This document shows, piece by piece, positions 7,880 through 16,564 of a stretch of DNA of 31,419 bases. Within the stretch, counting starts at the first letter, position 1, and every line of letters begins with the position of its first letter. The notes under the pieces were generated by a model. It was not told the DNA's origin. It saw nothing but the letters and a program-made list of their open reading frames with translations, and searched no databases. The position numbers and the translations under genes are program-made. This DNA is from Planctomycetaceae bacterium (GTDB lineage Bacteria; Planctomycetota; Planctomycetia; Pirellulales; Pirellulaceae), in NCBI GenBank assembly GCA_012965455.1, contig DTSG01000277.1:1-31419 (forward strand), read 5' to 3'.

Positions 7880-8350
7880 CTAACCTGCAGCGACAAACGG
7901 TGATTGCAATTTGACCTTCACCACCGCTTTATGCACGACGGACGTAGTGGCCAGTGGAGCATGAATATCCTGCGGCATAAAGATCGCAAAACTACCCCGA
8001 GGCACGACGACCCAAGACTGCGGACGATCATAGAAAAACTCGAGATCCTGATCTACATCATAGGGATCTTTGCGGCGTTGAACCAACTCACGTTCAAGCC
8101 ACCCCATCGTGTCCGTCCCAGCAATCACATACTGGATATCCAAGTACTTGTGATGAGCTTCCAGCATCGCTGCTTCGCGACCCACGCCTGCACCTCGAGC
8201 GATAATTGCAAACACATCACGGCCTTGAATCTCATGCACTCCGTCCTCGAGAGACGCTAAGTCTGGACGACCTAAGAATTCAAACCCTAGCTGCACTAAA
8301 GGTTCAAGCGAGTAATACCGGGCTGCATTGCAGAGACGATCAACAATCAT
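7880..8350 (-). CDS. YhcH/YjgK/YiaL (DUF386, TabA-like) family protein
   Basis: 156 residues covering one cupin-like DUF386 domain. Family marks are GRDVFAIIARG (43-53), EAHHKYLDIQYVIAGTDTMGW (64-84, holding the conserved Glu, His and Asp thought to bind metal), VVPRGSFAIFMPQDIHAP (115-132) and the HKAVVKVKL end. Family members are linked to sugar acid or amino sugar metabolism and, in E. coli TabA, biofilm behaviour; the reaction is unclear. ATG at 8350 lies 58 bases after the ftsK stop on the same strand, so cotranscription is likely, but no functional link to ftsK is evident. The last 8 residues run past the usual family end. Confidence 0.85.
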   Translation of the reverse strand: MIVDRLCNAARYYSLEPLVQLGFEFLGRPDLASLEDGVHEIQGRDVFAIIARGAGVGREAAMLEAHHKYLDIQYVIAGTDTMGWLERELVQRRKDPYDVDQDLEFFYDRPQSWVVVPRGSFAIFMPQDIHAPLATTSVVHKAVVKVKLQSPFVAAG

Positions 8351-8408
8351 TTATCCAAGCATCTTTTTTGCAGTGTGGGTGGGGAGTCAATTGCGGCCAA
8401 TGCCGGAA

Positions 8409-11150
8409 CTACTCATTATACTCCGAATCGAGTTCATCTGCCCAATCTTCCGCGTCATCATCAGCGTTGGCGATCAGCGAAGATTGTATGGAAATCGATA
8501 CCGTTTCTTCGTCCTCTTGCTCTTCCCACTCAAGATCGTCATCATCTTCAGCTTCTCCCCATTCTGCATCGTCGAAGTCTTCATCGATTTGCTCAGAATC
8601 ATATTCAATCATAAGCTCTGCATCTTCCATTTCCTCATCGGTCGTGACCTCGGACGCGTTTTGCAGCGCATCCCATTCTTCCATGGTCAATAGCACCTCA
8701 CGTGCACTCGATCCATTGTGATCACCAACAATTCCATCTTCTGCCATGTAGTCCACTAAGCGAGCTGCCCGACCATAGCCAATCCCAAGTGCTCGTTGCA
8801 GCAGCGAACAGCTACCGCGACCTTCGCGTAATACAACTTCAATTGCACTTTCATACAACTCGTCGCGTTTCCGCAGAGTTCGCGGATCCAAATCGTTCTC
8901 TTGATCAACTTTCAAGTTCACTAATTCGTGCTCAAATTCCTGCTCCACTTGAGAGCACTGATCGACCAGCGATTGAATTTCGTCGTCGGCCAAAAACGTC
9001 CCCTGACCACGGATCACGGTACTGGTGCCAGGCCACAGAAACAGCATGTCACCGTTGCCCAGCAACTTCTCTGCGCCGCCTTCATCAAGCACAACTCGAC
9101 TATCCATATGACTGGCAACTTGGAACGCCAATCGCGCTGGCAAGTTGGATTTAATCAGTCCGGTGATCACATCCACAGTTGGCTTCTGAGTCGCTAGAAT
9201 CAAGTGAATCCCCACCGCTCGACTCTTCTGAGCGAGCCGGATAATGTGCTGCTCAACATCTTTACCAGCGGTCATCATGAGGTCAGCAAGTTCATCGGCG
9301 ATAATCACAATAAATGGCATATGAGTGGGGACTTCATCCATTTGAGCAATCTTAGGGCCAAGTCGCTTGCGGATTTCTTCTTCGCCTAGTTCATTAAAGC
9401 TCGTAACATGTCGAACTTTGGTTAGTGCTAACAAACGGTAGCGTTCTTCCATTTTTTCGACAGCCCAAGCGAGAATCGCTTCAGCTTTTTTCATATCTGT
9501 CACGACAGGGTGCATGAGGTGTGGTAATTGACTGTAAATCGACAGCTCCACCATCTTCGGGTCGATCATCAACAGGCGGACGTCATCTGGCTTACGAGCC
9601 ATCAAAATTGAAGCGATGATCGTGTGTAGACAAACAGATTTCCCGGAACCCGTTCGTCCGGCGATCAACAAGTGTGGCATCTTGGTCAGGTCAACTGTCA
9701 AACTGTTTCCAGCAACATCTTTACCCAAGAAAATTGGGATGTTCATTTTCGCGCTTATGCCATTGGCATCTTCAATCACTTCACGCATCCGCACCAATTG
9801 CTGCTCAGCATTTGGCACTTCAATTCCGACCGTATTCTTTCCAGGGATGGGCGCAACGATGCGAACACTCGGTACACGCAACGCAATTGCCAGATCATCC
9901 GCCAAGCCAGATATTTTACTCAACCGCAACCCAGCGGCCAGTGCGACTTCGTACTGAGCGATCACCGGTCCAGTTTCAACATCCACAACTTTCACGTCGA
10001 AACCAAATTCATCGAATGTCTTCTCCAACGTTTTTGCGTTCTTACGTATCTGTTTTTCTTGTGCGTCATAATCGATGGCAACCCGTGTATCCAATAATTG
10101 TTGACTTGGCATTTCGTAGCCCGCAAATTGCTCGGCACTGACACTTGCCTTTTCCAATGAGCTCATCAAATGTGCACGTTCACTCTCTTCGGGCGAACCA
10201 GCAGCGACTGGCGGTTGTTTTTGAGATTGCTTGCGACGGATCTTAAAGTGGGGCCGCGGTAACTTTTTACGCTGACGTCTTCGCCGCGGTGCGACTACGA
10301 CCTCTTCTTCCTCGTCCACTACGTCGACTTCTATCACTTCATCAACTTCATCAAAATGGTCAAATGCATCCAATTCCGCATCTTCTTCAACGACAACCTC
10401 ATCGCGTCCCGAGATACGTACCGACAAAGTGTCTGGAGTCGCGGATTCAAAAGCAGAGAGATCATCGACATCAATCACGTCTAAGACCTTACCCCTGCGC
10501 CGAGGTAGACCTGTCGGTCGATGCTGCCAGAGGAAACGAGTCGTAGAAACTAAGAGGAAATCAAACGTCTTAACGATATATTTCAAGGCAGTCGTCGTAA
10601 TTCCAATCAACATGTAATCAGTTGCCAACATCATGCCACCGAAGAACATACTCAAACCAATGATCAAACCACCGGTGGTAGCAAACGATCCAGTTAACGC
10701 TGTATGCGTCATTGCACCGAGCATTCCACCACTGCCGTATACCGGGCCTGGCGTAGCTAATGGTATTGTCAGTGCTAAACAAGTACAAACTCCAACGCAC
10801 GAAACTGCCCATCCACCAATTCTAATGGCAGGTGAATCAACTTCCACACGCCGCAGCAATGCCACAACGAGCACGCCTAGTGAACCCACGAGATAACAAG
10901 CACCAAATCCGAACAGGCTAAAGAGCAGGTCAGCGGTCGTTGCTCCCAGCGGGCCACACATATTTTGTACAAACGTACTTTGAGGGTATTGAACAACGTC
11001 TGCTTGATACAGATGGTTCAAGGGAGAGATTAGTGGTTCGACTTTATCGTTTGCATGATACGTTAGTAGCGCCGTTGTTAAAAATACAACGAAAGCTCCT
11101 ATCGCCAGTGCAATCAAGTCTTGTTTCAGATTTCGTTCCGACATGGACAC
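8409..11150 (-). CDS. ftsK: FtsK/SpoIIIE DNA translocase
   Basis: Septal membrane-anchored motor that pumps chromosomal DNA during division. Four transmembrane segments lie at about 12-30, 72-99, 110-132 and 155-178. A linker (about 205-350) alternates very acidic (249-284) and very basic (288-312) stretches. The alpha/beta motor follows, with Walker A AGRTGSGKS (497-505), Walker B IVIIADE (614-620) and ATQKPTVDVITGLIKSNLP (653-671). The winged-helix gamma domain, which reads oriented DNA sites, is at about 760-826 (SCSLLQRALGIGYGRAARLVD). Unusually, about 85 residues follow gamma (829-913), nearly all Asp/Glu-rich. The frame opens with GTG at 11150; ATG at 11144 is equally possible and neither has a good SD. 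Confidence 0.95.
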   Translation of the reverse strand: MSMSERNLKQDLIALAIGAFVVFLTTALLTYHANDKVEPLISPLNHLYQADVVQYPQSTFVQNMCGPLGATTADLLFSLFGFGACYLVGSLGVLVVALLRRVEVDSPAIRIGGWAVSCVGVCTCLALTIPLATPGPVYGSGGMLGAMTHTALTGSFATTGGLIIGLSMFFGGMMLATDYMLIGITTTALKYIVKTFDFLLVSTTRFLWQHRPTGLPRRRGKVLDVIDVDDLSAFESATPDTLSVRISGRDEVVVEEDAELDAFDHFDEVDEVIEVDVVDEEEEVVVAPRRRRQRKKLPRPHFKIRRKQSQKQPPVAAGSPEESERAHLMSSLEKASVSAEQFAGYEMPSQQLLDTRVAIDYDAQEKQIRKNAKTLEKTFDEFGFDVKVVDVETGPVIAQYEVALAAGLRLSKISGLADDLAIALRVPSVRIVAPIPGKNTVGIEVPNAEQQLVRMREVIEDANGISAKMNIPIFLGKDVAGNSLTVDLTKMPHLLIAGRTGSGKSVCLHTIIASILMARKPDDVRLLMIDPKMVELSIYSQLPHLMHPVVTDMKKAEAILAWAVEKMEERYRLLALTKVRHVTSFNELGEEEIRKRLGPKIAQMDEVPTHMPFIVIIADELADLMMTAGKDVEQHIIRLAQKSRAVGIHLILATQKPTVDVITGLIKSNLPARLAFQVASHMDSRVVLDEGGAEKLLGNGDMLFLWPGTSTVIRGQGTFLADDEIQSLVDQCSQVEQEFEHELVNLKVDQENDLDPRTLRKRDELYESAIEVVLREGRGSCSLLQRALGIGYGRAARLVDYMAEDGIVGDHNGSSAREVLLTMEEWDALQNASEVTTDEEMEDAELMIEYDSEQIDEDFDDAEWGEAEDDDDLEWEEQEDEETVSISIQSSLIANADDDAEDWADELDSEYNE

Positions 11151-11402
11151 CGCTATTGATGAGTTCTAATTCCAAGCGTCCATGCTTTTAAGATGATCGT
11201 AAAAACAGTCCTTTTGGTTTACGACCCATTGTTTTGTAGGGCATTAGCAGCACAAAAAATCGCACGCTTCGTAACTGCATACCACAAGTGTTCCATCCAA
11301 TCGCACTAGACGCACGAAAAAAACCGCTTCAAAGCTAAATCCAGAATTCCGTAATGCAAAAGCTCTATGGTCTGTAGGGGTTATGCCAAATTTCAGGGGA
11401 CA

Positions 11403-12296
11403 TTAGCAGTCAAAAACTCGAATGGGGCGCATCCGCATCATTCCAACAGCATCGGTTTTGGCAGGCGAAAGGATGGCAACTAGCCGACCCTGTGCGTTCA
11501 CTGCAAATACTTCGTGGCTCTCCAAGCGGCCATGTTGTTGAGCGTCTAATTCAATCTCTCGTCCGAAACCCAATTCACCGATCTGTGCCGTTGTCACTGC
11601 CATTGTTTCAACATTGTCAAGCAATTCCAATGGATTGCGCGACGCTTGTTGCACGCTTTGCCTATCCACAAAATCTAATTCACTACACTGCTCAACCGTC
11701 AAACTTCCGATAGCCGTCCGCTCTAACTCGGTCATAATCGCTCCACATTCAAGTCGATCACCGATGTCTCTGCCGAGCGAACGGATATACGTGCCTGTAC
11801 TGCACTGCACATCGACCGTAAAAAACGGAAAGTTATATTCTTTCAATTCAATGCGGTGGATCGTGATTTCGCGAGGATCCAGTTTGACGGCTTTACCTTG
11901 TCGCGCTATCGAGTAGGCCCGCTGTCCTTTTATTTTCAAAGCGGAGAAGGCAGGTGGTTGCTGGCTTTGTGTGCCCTGAAAATCATCCACCACTGCTTGA
12001 AGTTCGTCCCTGCTCGGTTGCCGAGCTTTCTCGACCGTTTGAATCTCCCCTTCGATGTCCTCAGTGTCACTACGCATTCCCAACTGAAACGTACCGCGAT
12101 ATGTTTTCGGCAAGGTATGCACGTGTTGCATCAAACGAGTGGCTTTTCCAACTGCCACGATCAGCACTCCGGTTGCAAGTGGGTCAAGTGTACCGGCATG
12201 CCCAACTTTATGCGGTTTAACCAGTCGTTGCACGACATTAACGACACTCCGCGAGGTCATTGCCGGTGGTTTATTGATCCCTAAAAACCCAAACAT
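11403..12296 (-). CDS. truB: tRNA pseudouridine(55) synthase
   Basis: Makes pseudouridine 55 in the T-loop of tRNAs. The catalytic motif GHAGTLDPLATGVL holds the nucleophile Asp38 (counted from the chosen start), preceded by FGFLGINKPPAMTS. QQPPAFSALKIKGQRAYSIARQG and STGTYIRSLGRDIG are the other conserved TruB blocks, and a short C-terminal PUA-like segment ends the protein. The frame is open to 12341, but the ATG at 12296 matches the family start and has GGAA 6 bases upstream; an in-frame ATG at 12308 is an alternative. The gene is divergent from hemB across about 210 bases. About 250 bases separate it from ftsK, with one weak hairpin (11197-11224) and no clear terminator. Confidence 0.94.
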   Translation of the reverse strand: MFGFLGINKPPAMTSRSVVNVVQRLVKPHKVGHAGTLDPLATGVLIVAVGKATRLMQHVHTLPKTYRGTFQLGMRSDTEDIEGEIQTVEKARQPSRDELQAVVDDFQGTQSQQPPAFSALKIKGQRAYSIARQGKAVKLDPREITIHRIELKEYNFPFFTVDVQCSTGTYIRSLGRDIGDRLECGAIMTELERTAIGSLTVEQCSELDFVDRQSVQQASRNPLELLDNVETMAVTTAQIGELGFGREIELDAQQHGRLESHEVFAVNAQGRLVAILSPAKTDAVGMMRMRPIRVFDC

Positions 12297-12506
12297 CGTA
12301 GTTTCCATACAGTTTATATTGCAGCCATTACTATCAAACACTGTTTCTTGCCGCTTTTTGAAGTAAGATTTTCACCAAACACGCAAAACAGAAGCCATAA
12401 TGTACCAGAGGACTTTATATACTGCGCTATATTGATGCAGCAAAACTCCTTTTATTTTACGTACCACGCAATCTATCACACGCCTACTTCCACTAAACAA
12501 ACCATT

Positions 12507-13535
12507 ATGTCCACGGATTCTTCAAATCCCCAGCAGCAACAAAGTGCCCAATTCCCGCAGTCACGGATGCGTCGACTGCGGTACAATCCAGCGGTACGCC
12601 AATTGTGTCAGCACACACGACTGCACGCCGGCTCGTTAATTCTGCCTTTGTTCGTACGCAGCGGCACTGCGATTCGAGATGAAATTTCCTCAATGCCAGG
12701 CCAGTTTCAATTGTCGCTAGATCAATTAGCAGCTGAAGCACAAGTAGTACAAAATTTAGGGATCGGCGGAGTCATACTTTTTGGGATTCCAGATAGTAAA
12801 GATCCCGAGGGAACGGCAGCCCTGCATGACAATGGAATTGTCCAACAGGCTATCACGGCCATCAAAGACGTTACACCGGATTTGCTGGTGATGACCGACA
12901 TTTGCATGTGCGAGTATACCGACCACGGGCACTGTGGAATCTTACACGACAAAACGGGAATTATGGACGTCGACAATGACGCTACATTGTCACTGCTGGG
13001 CAAACAAGCTGTATCCCATGCTCAGCAAGGTGCGGACATCATTGCTCCAAGCGGCATGATGGATGGCATGGTCCAAGCAATTCGTGCCGCCTTAGACCAA
13101 GCTGGTTTTCAACACCTACCGATCATGAGCTACTCAGCAAAATACAATAGTGCCTATTACGGGCCGTTTCGAGATGCGGCTGAAAGTGCTCCGCAGTTTG
13201 GCGACCGTCGAAGTTATCAAATGGACCCGAGTGCCTTAGCCGACCAAGCGATACGCGAAGTACAACTGGACCTCCAAGAAGGCGCTGATATGGTCATGGT
13301 CAAACCGGCATTGGCATATTTAGACATTATTGGCCGAGTGCGACAAGCTTTTCCTGGCGTGCCACTAGCGGCCTACAATGTGTCGGGCGAGTATAGCATG
13401 GTCAAAGCGGCAGCAGCGAATGGCTGGATCGACGAAACTGCAGTCGTCGACGAAACACTGTTAGCGATGCACCGAGCTGGGGCTGACATCCTCTTAACAT
13501 ACTGGGCCAAAGATGTAGCTCAGCGACTTCAATAA
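12507..13535 (+). CDS. hemB: delta-aminolevulinic acid dehydratase (porphobilinogen synthase), zinc type
   Basis: Joins two 5-aminolevulinates into porphobilinogen in tetrapyrrole synthesis. With ATG at 12507 the protein has 342 residues, close to the family norm; the frame stays open to 12348, but those residues do not look like HemB. The two Schiff-base lysines are K212 (SYSAKYNSAYYGPFRDA) and K266 (DMVMVKPALAYLD). The metal site reads DICMCEYTDHGHCG with C133, C135 and C143, the cysteine triad of zinc-dependent enzymes, not the aspartate-rich site of magnesium types. A Gln-rich N-terminal tail (9-13) is non-conserved. hemL follows 57 bases downstream. The start region is A/C-rich without an SD. 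Confidence 0.96.
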   Translation: MSTDSSNPQQQQSAQFPQSRMRRLRYNPAVRQLCQHTRLHAGSLILPLFVRSGTAIRDEISSMPGQFQLSLDQLAAEAQVVQNLGIGGVILFGIPDSKDPEGTAALHDNGIVQQAITAIKDVTPDLLVMTDICMCEYTDHGHCGILHDKTGIMDVDNDATLSLLGKQAVSHAQQGADIIAPSGMMDGMVQAIRAALDQAGFQHLPIMSYSAKYNSAYYGPFRDAAESAPQFGDRRSYQMDPSALADQAIREVQLDLQEGADMVMVKPALAYLDIIGRVRQAFPGVPLAAYNVSGEYSMVKAAAANGWIDETAVVDETLLAMHRAGADILLTYWAKDVAQRLQ

Positions 13536-13592
13536 AACTCGTATTTACGAATCAATCAAATCAAACAGAATCAAGCACAACGAACCAACACC

Positions 13593-14876
13593 ATGAATCA
13601 CAGTCAAAGCGAAGCGATTTTTCAAAAGGCACAAACATTGATGCCCGGCGGCGTCAACAGTCCGGCCCGAGCATTTGGTGCTGTTGGCGGAACACCACTC
13701 ATCATGGACCGTGGCGAAGGAGCATACCTGTTTGACGTCGATGGTAACCAACTCATCGATTACATCGGTTCGTGGGGGCCGATGATCCTCGGACATCAAC
13801 ATCCAAAAGTCAAAGCAGCAGTTCATGCGGCGGTCGACAAAGGAACTAGTTTCGGTGCGCCTACTTGTGGTGAAAACGAACTAGCACAATTGATCATTGA
13901 CGCTGTGTCGTCCATTGAGAAAGTGCGCTTAGTAAACTCTGGTACCGAGGCGACGATGAGCGCTATTCGACTTGCCCGCGGGTATACTCAGCGTGATATC
14001 ATCATCAAGTTTTCAGGTAACTATCACGGCCACGTTGACAGTTTGTTGGTCGCCGCCGGTAGTGCCGCTGCAACACTAGCAGTCCCCGATTCACCAGGAG
14101 TGACTGCAGGGACCAGTCAAGACACGCTGATATTAGCATATAACGACGCTGCGGGATTGGAACACGCGTTTGCAGAACACGGCACAAATATCGCGGGGGT
14201 CATTTTTGAACCGGTCGTGGGTAACATGGGGTGCGTCATCCCGCATGGCGAATTTTTAGCTGCCTTGCGCAAGTGTACTCAAGACGCTGGAGCACTATTG
14301 ATCTGCGATGAAGTGATGACTGGGTTCCGCGTGGGCTATGGTGGCGCTCAAACGTTGCTGGATATTTCGCCGGACATCACGACCCTCGGGAAAATCGTCG
14401 GCGGCGGTCTGCCGATCGGAGCTTATGGTGGTCGAGCGGACATCATGAACCATATTTTGCCCGCCGGTAAGGTATTTCAAGCTGGTACACTCAGCGGCAA
14501 CCCGATTGCCTGTGCCGCCGGAATTGCGACGCTCACCGAACTACGTGACAACTCACCCTATGCAGTGCTAGAAGAACTTGGCGAACAACTTGCAACAGGC
14601 CTGCAGACGCTAGCCGAGGCAGCCGGCAAACGCTGCTGCGTACAACGAGTCGGCAGTATGTTGACCCTGTTCTTTCATGCCGGTCCGGTGACTTGTTGGG
14701 CGGACGCCGCGGAATGTAACACGGAACAATTCGGGAAGTACTTTTGGGGCATGATCGAAAAAGGTGTCTACCTACCCTGTAGTCAGTACGAAGCGATGTT
14801 TATCTCAACCGCTCATACGGCAACTGACATTCAAAACACCATCGACGCAGCCGCGCAAGTCCTCGAAGCAATCTAA
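13593..14876 (+). CDS. hemL: glutamate-1-semialdehyde 2,1-aminomutase
   Basis: PLP enzyme converting glutamate-1-semialdehyde to 5-aminolevulinate, the last step of the C5 route, feeding the HemB product encoded directly upstream. The 427-residue length is normal for the family. PGGVNSPARAF (18-28) is the family signature. The cofactor site includes NSGTEATMSAIRLARG (115-130), FEPVVGNMG (205-213), CDEVMTGFR (238-246) and the Schiff-base lysine K267 in TLGKIVGGGLPIGAYGG. HAGPVTCWADA and MFISTAHT near the C-terminus also match. Probably cotranscribed with hemB. The ATG at 13593 follows an A/C-rich leader without an SD. Confidence 0.97.
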   Translation: MNHSQSEAIFQKAQTLMPGGVNSPARAFGAVGGTPLIMDRGEGAYLFDVDGNQLIDYIGSWGPMILGHQHPKVKAAVHAAVDKGTSFGAPTCGENELAQLIIDAVSSIEKVRLVNSGTEATMSAIRLARGYTQRDIIIKFSGNYHGHVDSLLVAAGSAAATLAVPDSPGVTAGTSQDTLILAYNDAAGLEHAFAEHGTNIAGVIFEPVVGNMGCVIPHGEFLAALRKCTQDAGALLICDEVMTGFRVGYGGAQTLLDISPDITTLGKIVGGGLPIGAYGGRADIMNHILPAGKVFQAGTLSGNPIACAAGIATLTELRDNSPYAVLEELGEQLATGLQTLAEAAGKRCCVQRVGSMLTLFFHAGPVTCWADAAECNTEQFGKYFWGMIEKGVYLPCSQYEAMFISTAHTATDIQNTIDAAAQVLEAI

Positions 14877-14913
14877 ACTGTTTCCCATTCGTACTAACTA
14901 GTGCCAATTTGTG

Positions 14914-15588
14914 TTAATGCGTGGAACGTTTTTCCTCAGCAGCACTTTTACGATAATAGATCGGATTGAGTTCAAACGGGGTACCGGCAGGTTCTAAATT
15001 CGCGGCAAGTCGCGCAACCGTTGCCGCGAGAGGTATCCATTGAGTGGTCGGGGCTGTCTGAATGTCACGAGTAAACTGAGGTTCCAGTTTTTTTAGCACT
15101 GGACCCGTAACAACAACATTATCTTCGATCTCCTGCTGCCATTGTAGGTCATCTTCAATCGTGACATCACCGCACGCTACAGCGACACCATCACGCACGT
15201 CAAACCGCTGGCGAAACACTTCATTGCGTTGAGCGTCCATCACGGATTCCACGGCGCCCGTGTGGTCAACTTGACTCGCCAACACCGCTAACGTATTGAC
15301 TCCAATCACATCGGTACCCAGTGCATAAGCTAGAGTTTTTGCCGTGGTTACGCCAACTCGCAGTCCAGTAAACGACCCCGGACCAACCGTGACCGCAATG
15401 CGGTCGAGATCCGTCGCTTGCCACTGGGCTTGTTGCAATGCGGATTGAATTCCTGGAGCCAATAGACTAGCCGAACGAGCTTCGTCGCTGAGTGTAAATT
15501 CGACAACCACTTCGCAATTGTCCAAGAGGGCAACGGTAGCCCGTCGCTCGGTGGTTTCAAGACCTAGTATTTTCAAACTGCTATCCAA
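14914..15588 (-). CDS. tsaB: TsaB, tRNA threonylcarbamoyladenosine biosynthesis protein
   Basis: Non-catalytic partner of TsaD in making t6A37 on ANN-reading tRNAs. The ASKHA-fold N-terminus reads ILGLETTERRATVAL, followed by the signature GPGSFTGLRVGVTTAKTLAYAL (about 69-90), then VIGVNTLAVLA and MDAQRNEVF, both typical of TsaB. 224 residues is the family length. The apparent start is TTG at 15588; no in-frame ATG is near and no SD is evident, so the start is uncertain by a few codons (another TTG is at 15576). The gene converges on hemL with 37 bases between stops and is divergent from the first metallophosphoesterase gene. Confidence 0.93.
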   Translation of the reverse strand: MDSSLKILGLETTERRATVALLDNCEVVVEFTLSDEARSASLLAPGIQSALQQAQWQATDLDRIAVTVGPGSFTGLRVGVTTAKTLAYALGTDVIGVNTLAVLASQVDHTGAVESVMDAQRNEVFRQRFDVRDGVAVACGDVTIEDDLQWQQEIEDNVVVTGPVLKKLEPQFTRDIQTAPTTQWIPLAATVARLAANLEPAGTPFELNPIYYRKSAAEEKRSTH

Positions 15589-15736
15589 TATCGATGTGTT
15601 GTCGTGGCATTGTCTAGTTGACGTGGTTGCTCGCCTGTATCAATTCTTTGGTTGTCTATAAGCCGTAAGACTCGAATAATTAATCTACATATCCGCTGAG
15701 GGATTGATTCATTCAGAAAAAACAATTCTATTAATA

Positions 15737-15751
15737 GTTACAAATTGTAAC
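15737..15751. promoter_or_regulatory. perfect 15-bp palindrome upstream of the phosphoesterase pair
   Basis: GTTACAAATTGTAAC, with 7-base arms and a single central base, ends 22 bases before the GTG of the first phosphoesterase. It lies just beyond a possible promoter (TTGATT at 15704, 19 bases, TATTAA at 15729). This is a plausible operator; no regulator is identified. Confidence 0.4.
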
Positions 15752-15773
15752 CTGCAGACATTAAACGGTCATT

Positions 15774-16532
15774 GTGAAAACAGCATTAATCAGCGACATC
15801 CACGGAAACTTAGAAGCACTGCAAACGGTGCTGGCGGATATCCGTGAACAACAAGTTCCGCGCATATTTTGCCTCGGTGATATCGTCGGCTATGGGCCCA
15901 ATCCTCGCGAATGCCTCGATGAGGTGATACGTTCGTGTGATTTTACGATCCTCGGCAACCATGATGAAGCGACTCTGTTTGACCCTGATGGCTTCAACCC
16001 AGTCGCTCTACAAGCGGTATATTGGACGCGTGATCAGCTAGAGCAAGCCGGAAGCAATGCTACGCAAGCCAATAAACGATGGGATTTCTTAGGTGAATTA
16101 CCTCGGCAACATAGTGAAGACAACCTGTTGTTTGTCCACGGCAGCGCCCGCGAGCCAACCAATGAGTATGTGTTTCCCGAAGACGTCTATAAACGCCCGA
16201 AACTCGAAGCGATTTTCAATCGTGTTACCCAATACTGCTTCCAAGGGCATACTCACATCCCTGGCGTTTTCACGCATGACTTTGATTTCATTACTCCTGA
16301 CGAATGTGACTACGAATTTCAACTTGGCTCTGAAAAAGCGTTGGTCAATGTCGGTAGTGTTGGACAACCTCGCGATGAAGACCCGCGTAGTTGTTATACC
16401 ATCTTTGATTCAGAAACGAATCAGCTACAATTCCGACGGCTTAGCTATGCTTACGACGAAACGGCGCGTAAGATATATAGCATTGAACAATTACATGATT
16501 CTCTCGGCGATCGCTTGAAAGCCGGCAGATAA
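15774..16532 (+). CDS. metallophosphoesterase (YfcE/MJ0936-like), copy 1
   Basis: 252-residue calcineurin-like phosphoesterase with every metal-binding motif: SDIHGN (7-12), GDIVGYGP (36-43), GNHDEA (61-66), a VHGSA histidine (about 122), GHTH (about 160) and NVGSVGQPRD. Substrate unknown; relatives include phosphodiesterases and protein-phosphatase-like or Ap4A-hydrolase-like enzymes. No signal peptide, so cytoplasmic. It starts with GTG at 15774 without an SD. A clear paralogue follows 32 bases downstream, sharing most of its length (for example NEYVFPED and YCFQGHTHIPG are identical), so the pair arose by tandem duplication. Probably cotranscribed with its twin and possibly with yidC. Confidence 0.88.
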   Translation: MKTALISDIHGNLEALQTVLADIREQQVPRIFCLGDIVGYGPNPRECLDEVIRSCDFTILGNHDEATLFDPDGFNPVALQAVYWTRDQLEQAGSNATQANKRWDFLGELPRQHSEDNLLFVHGSAREPTNEYVFPEDVYKRPKLEAIFNRVTQYCFQGHTHIPGVFTHDFDFITPDECDYEFQLGSEKALVNVGSVGQPRDEDPRSCYTIFDSETNQLQFRRLSYAYDETARKIYSIEQLHDSLGDRLKAGR

Positions 16533-16564
16533 CAGGCCCCTAAATAGCGACAGGATTCTGGGCA

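Noticed and set aside
11197..11224. Hairpin TCGTAAA/TTTACGA upstream of ftsK
   Set aside because: Seven AT-rich pairs with a 14-base loop and no T-run; too weak to call a regulatory element.
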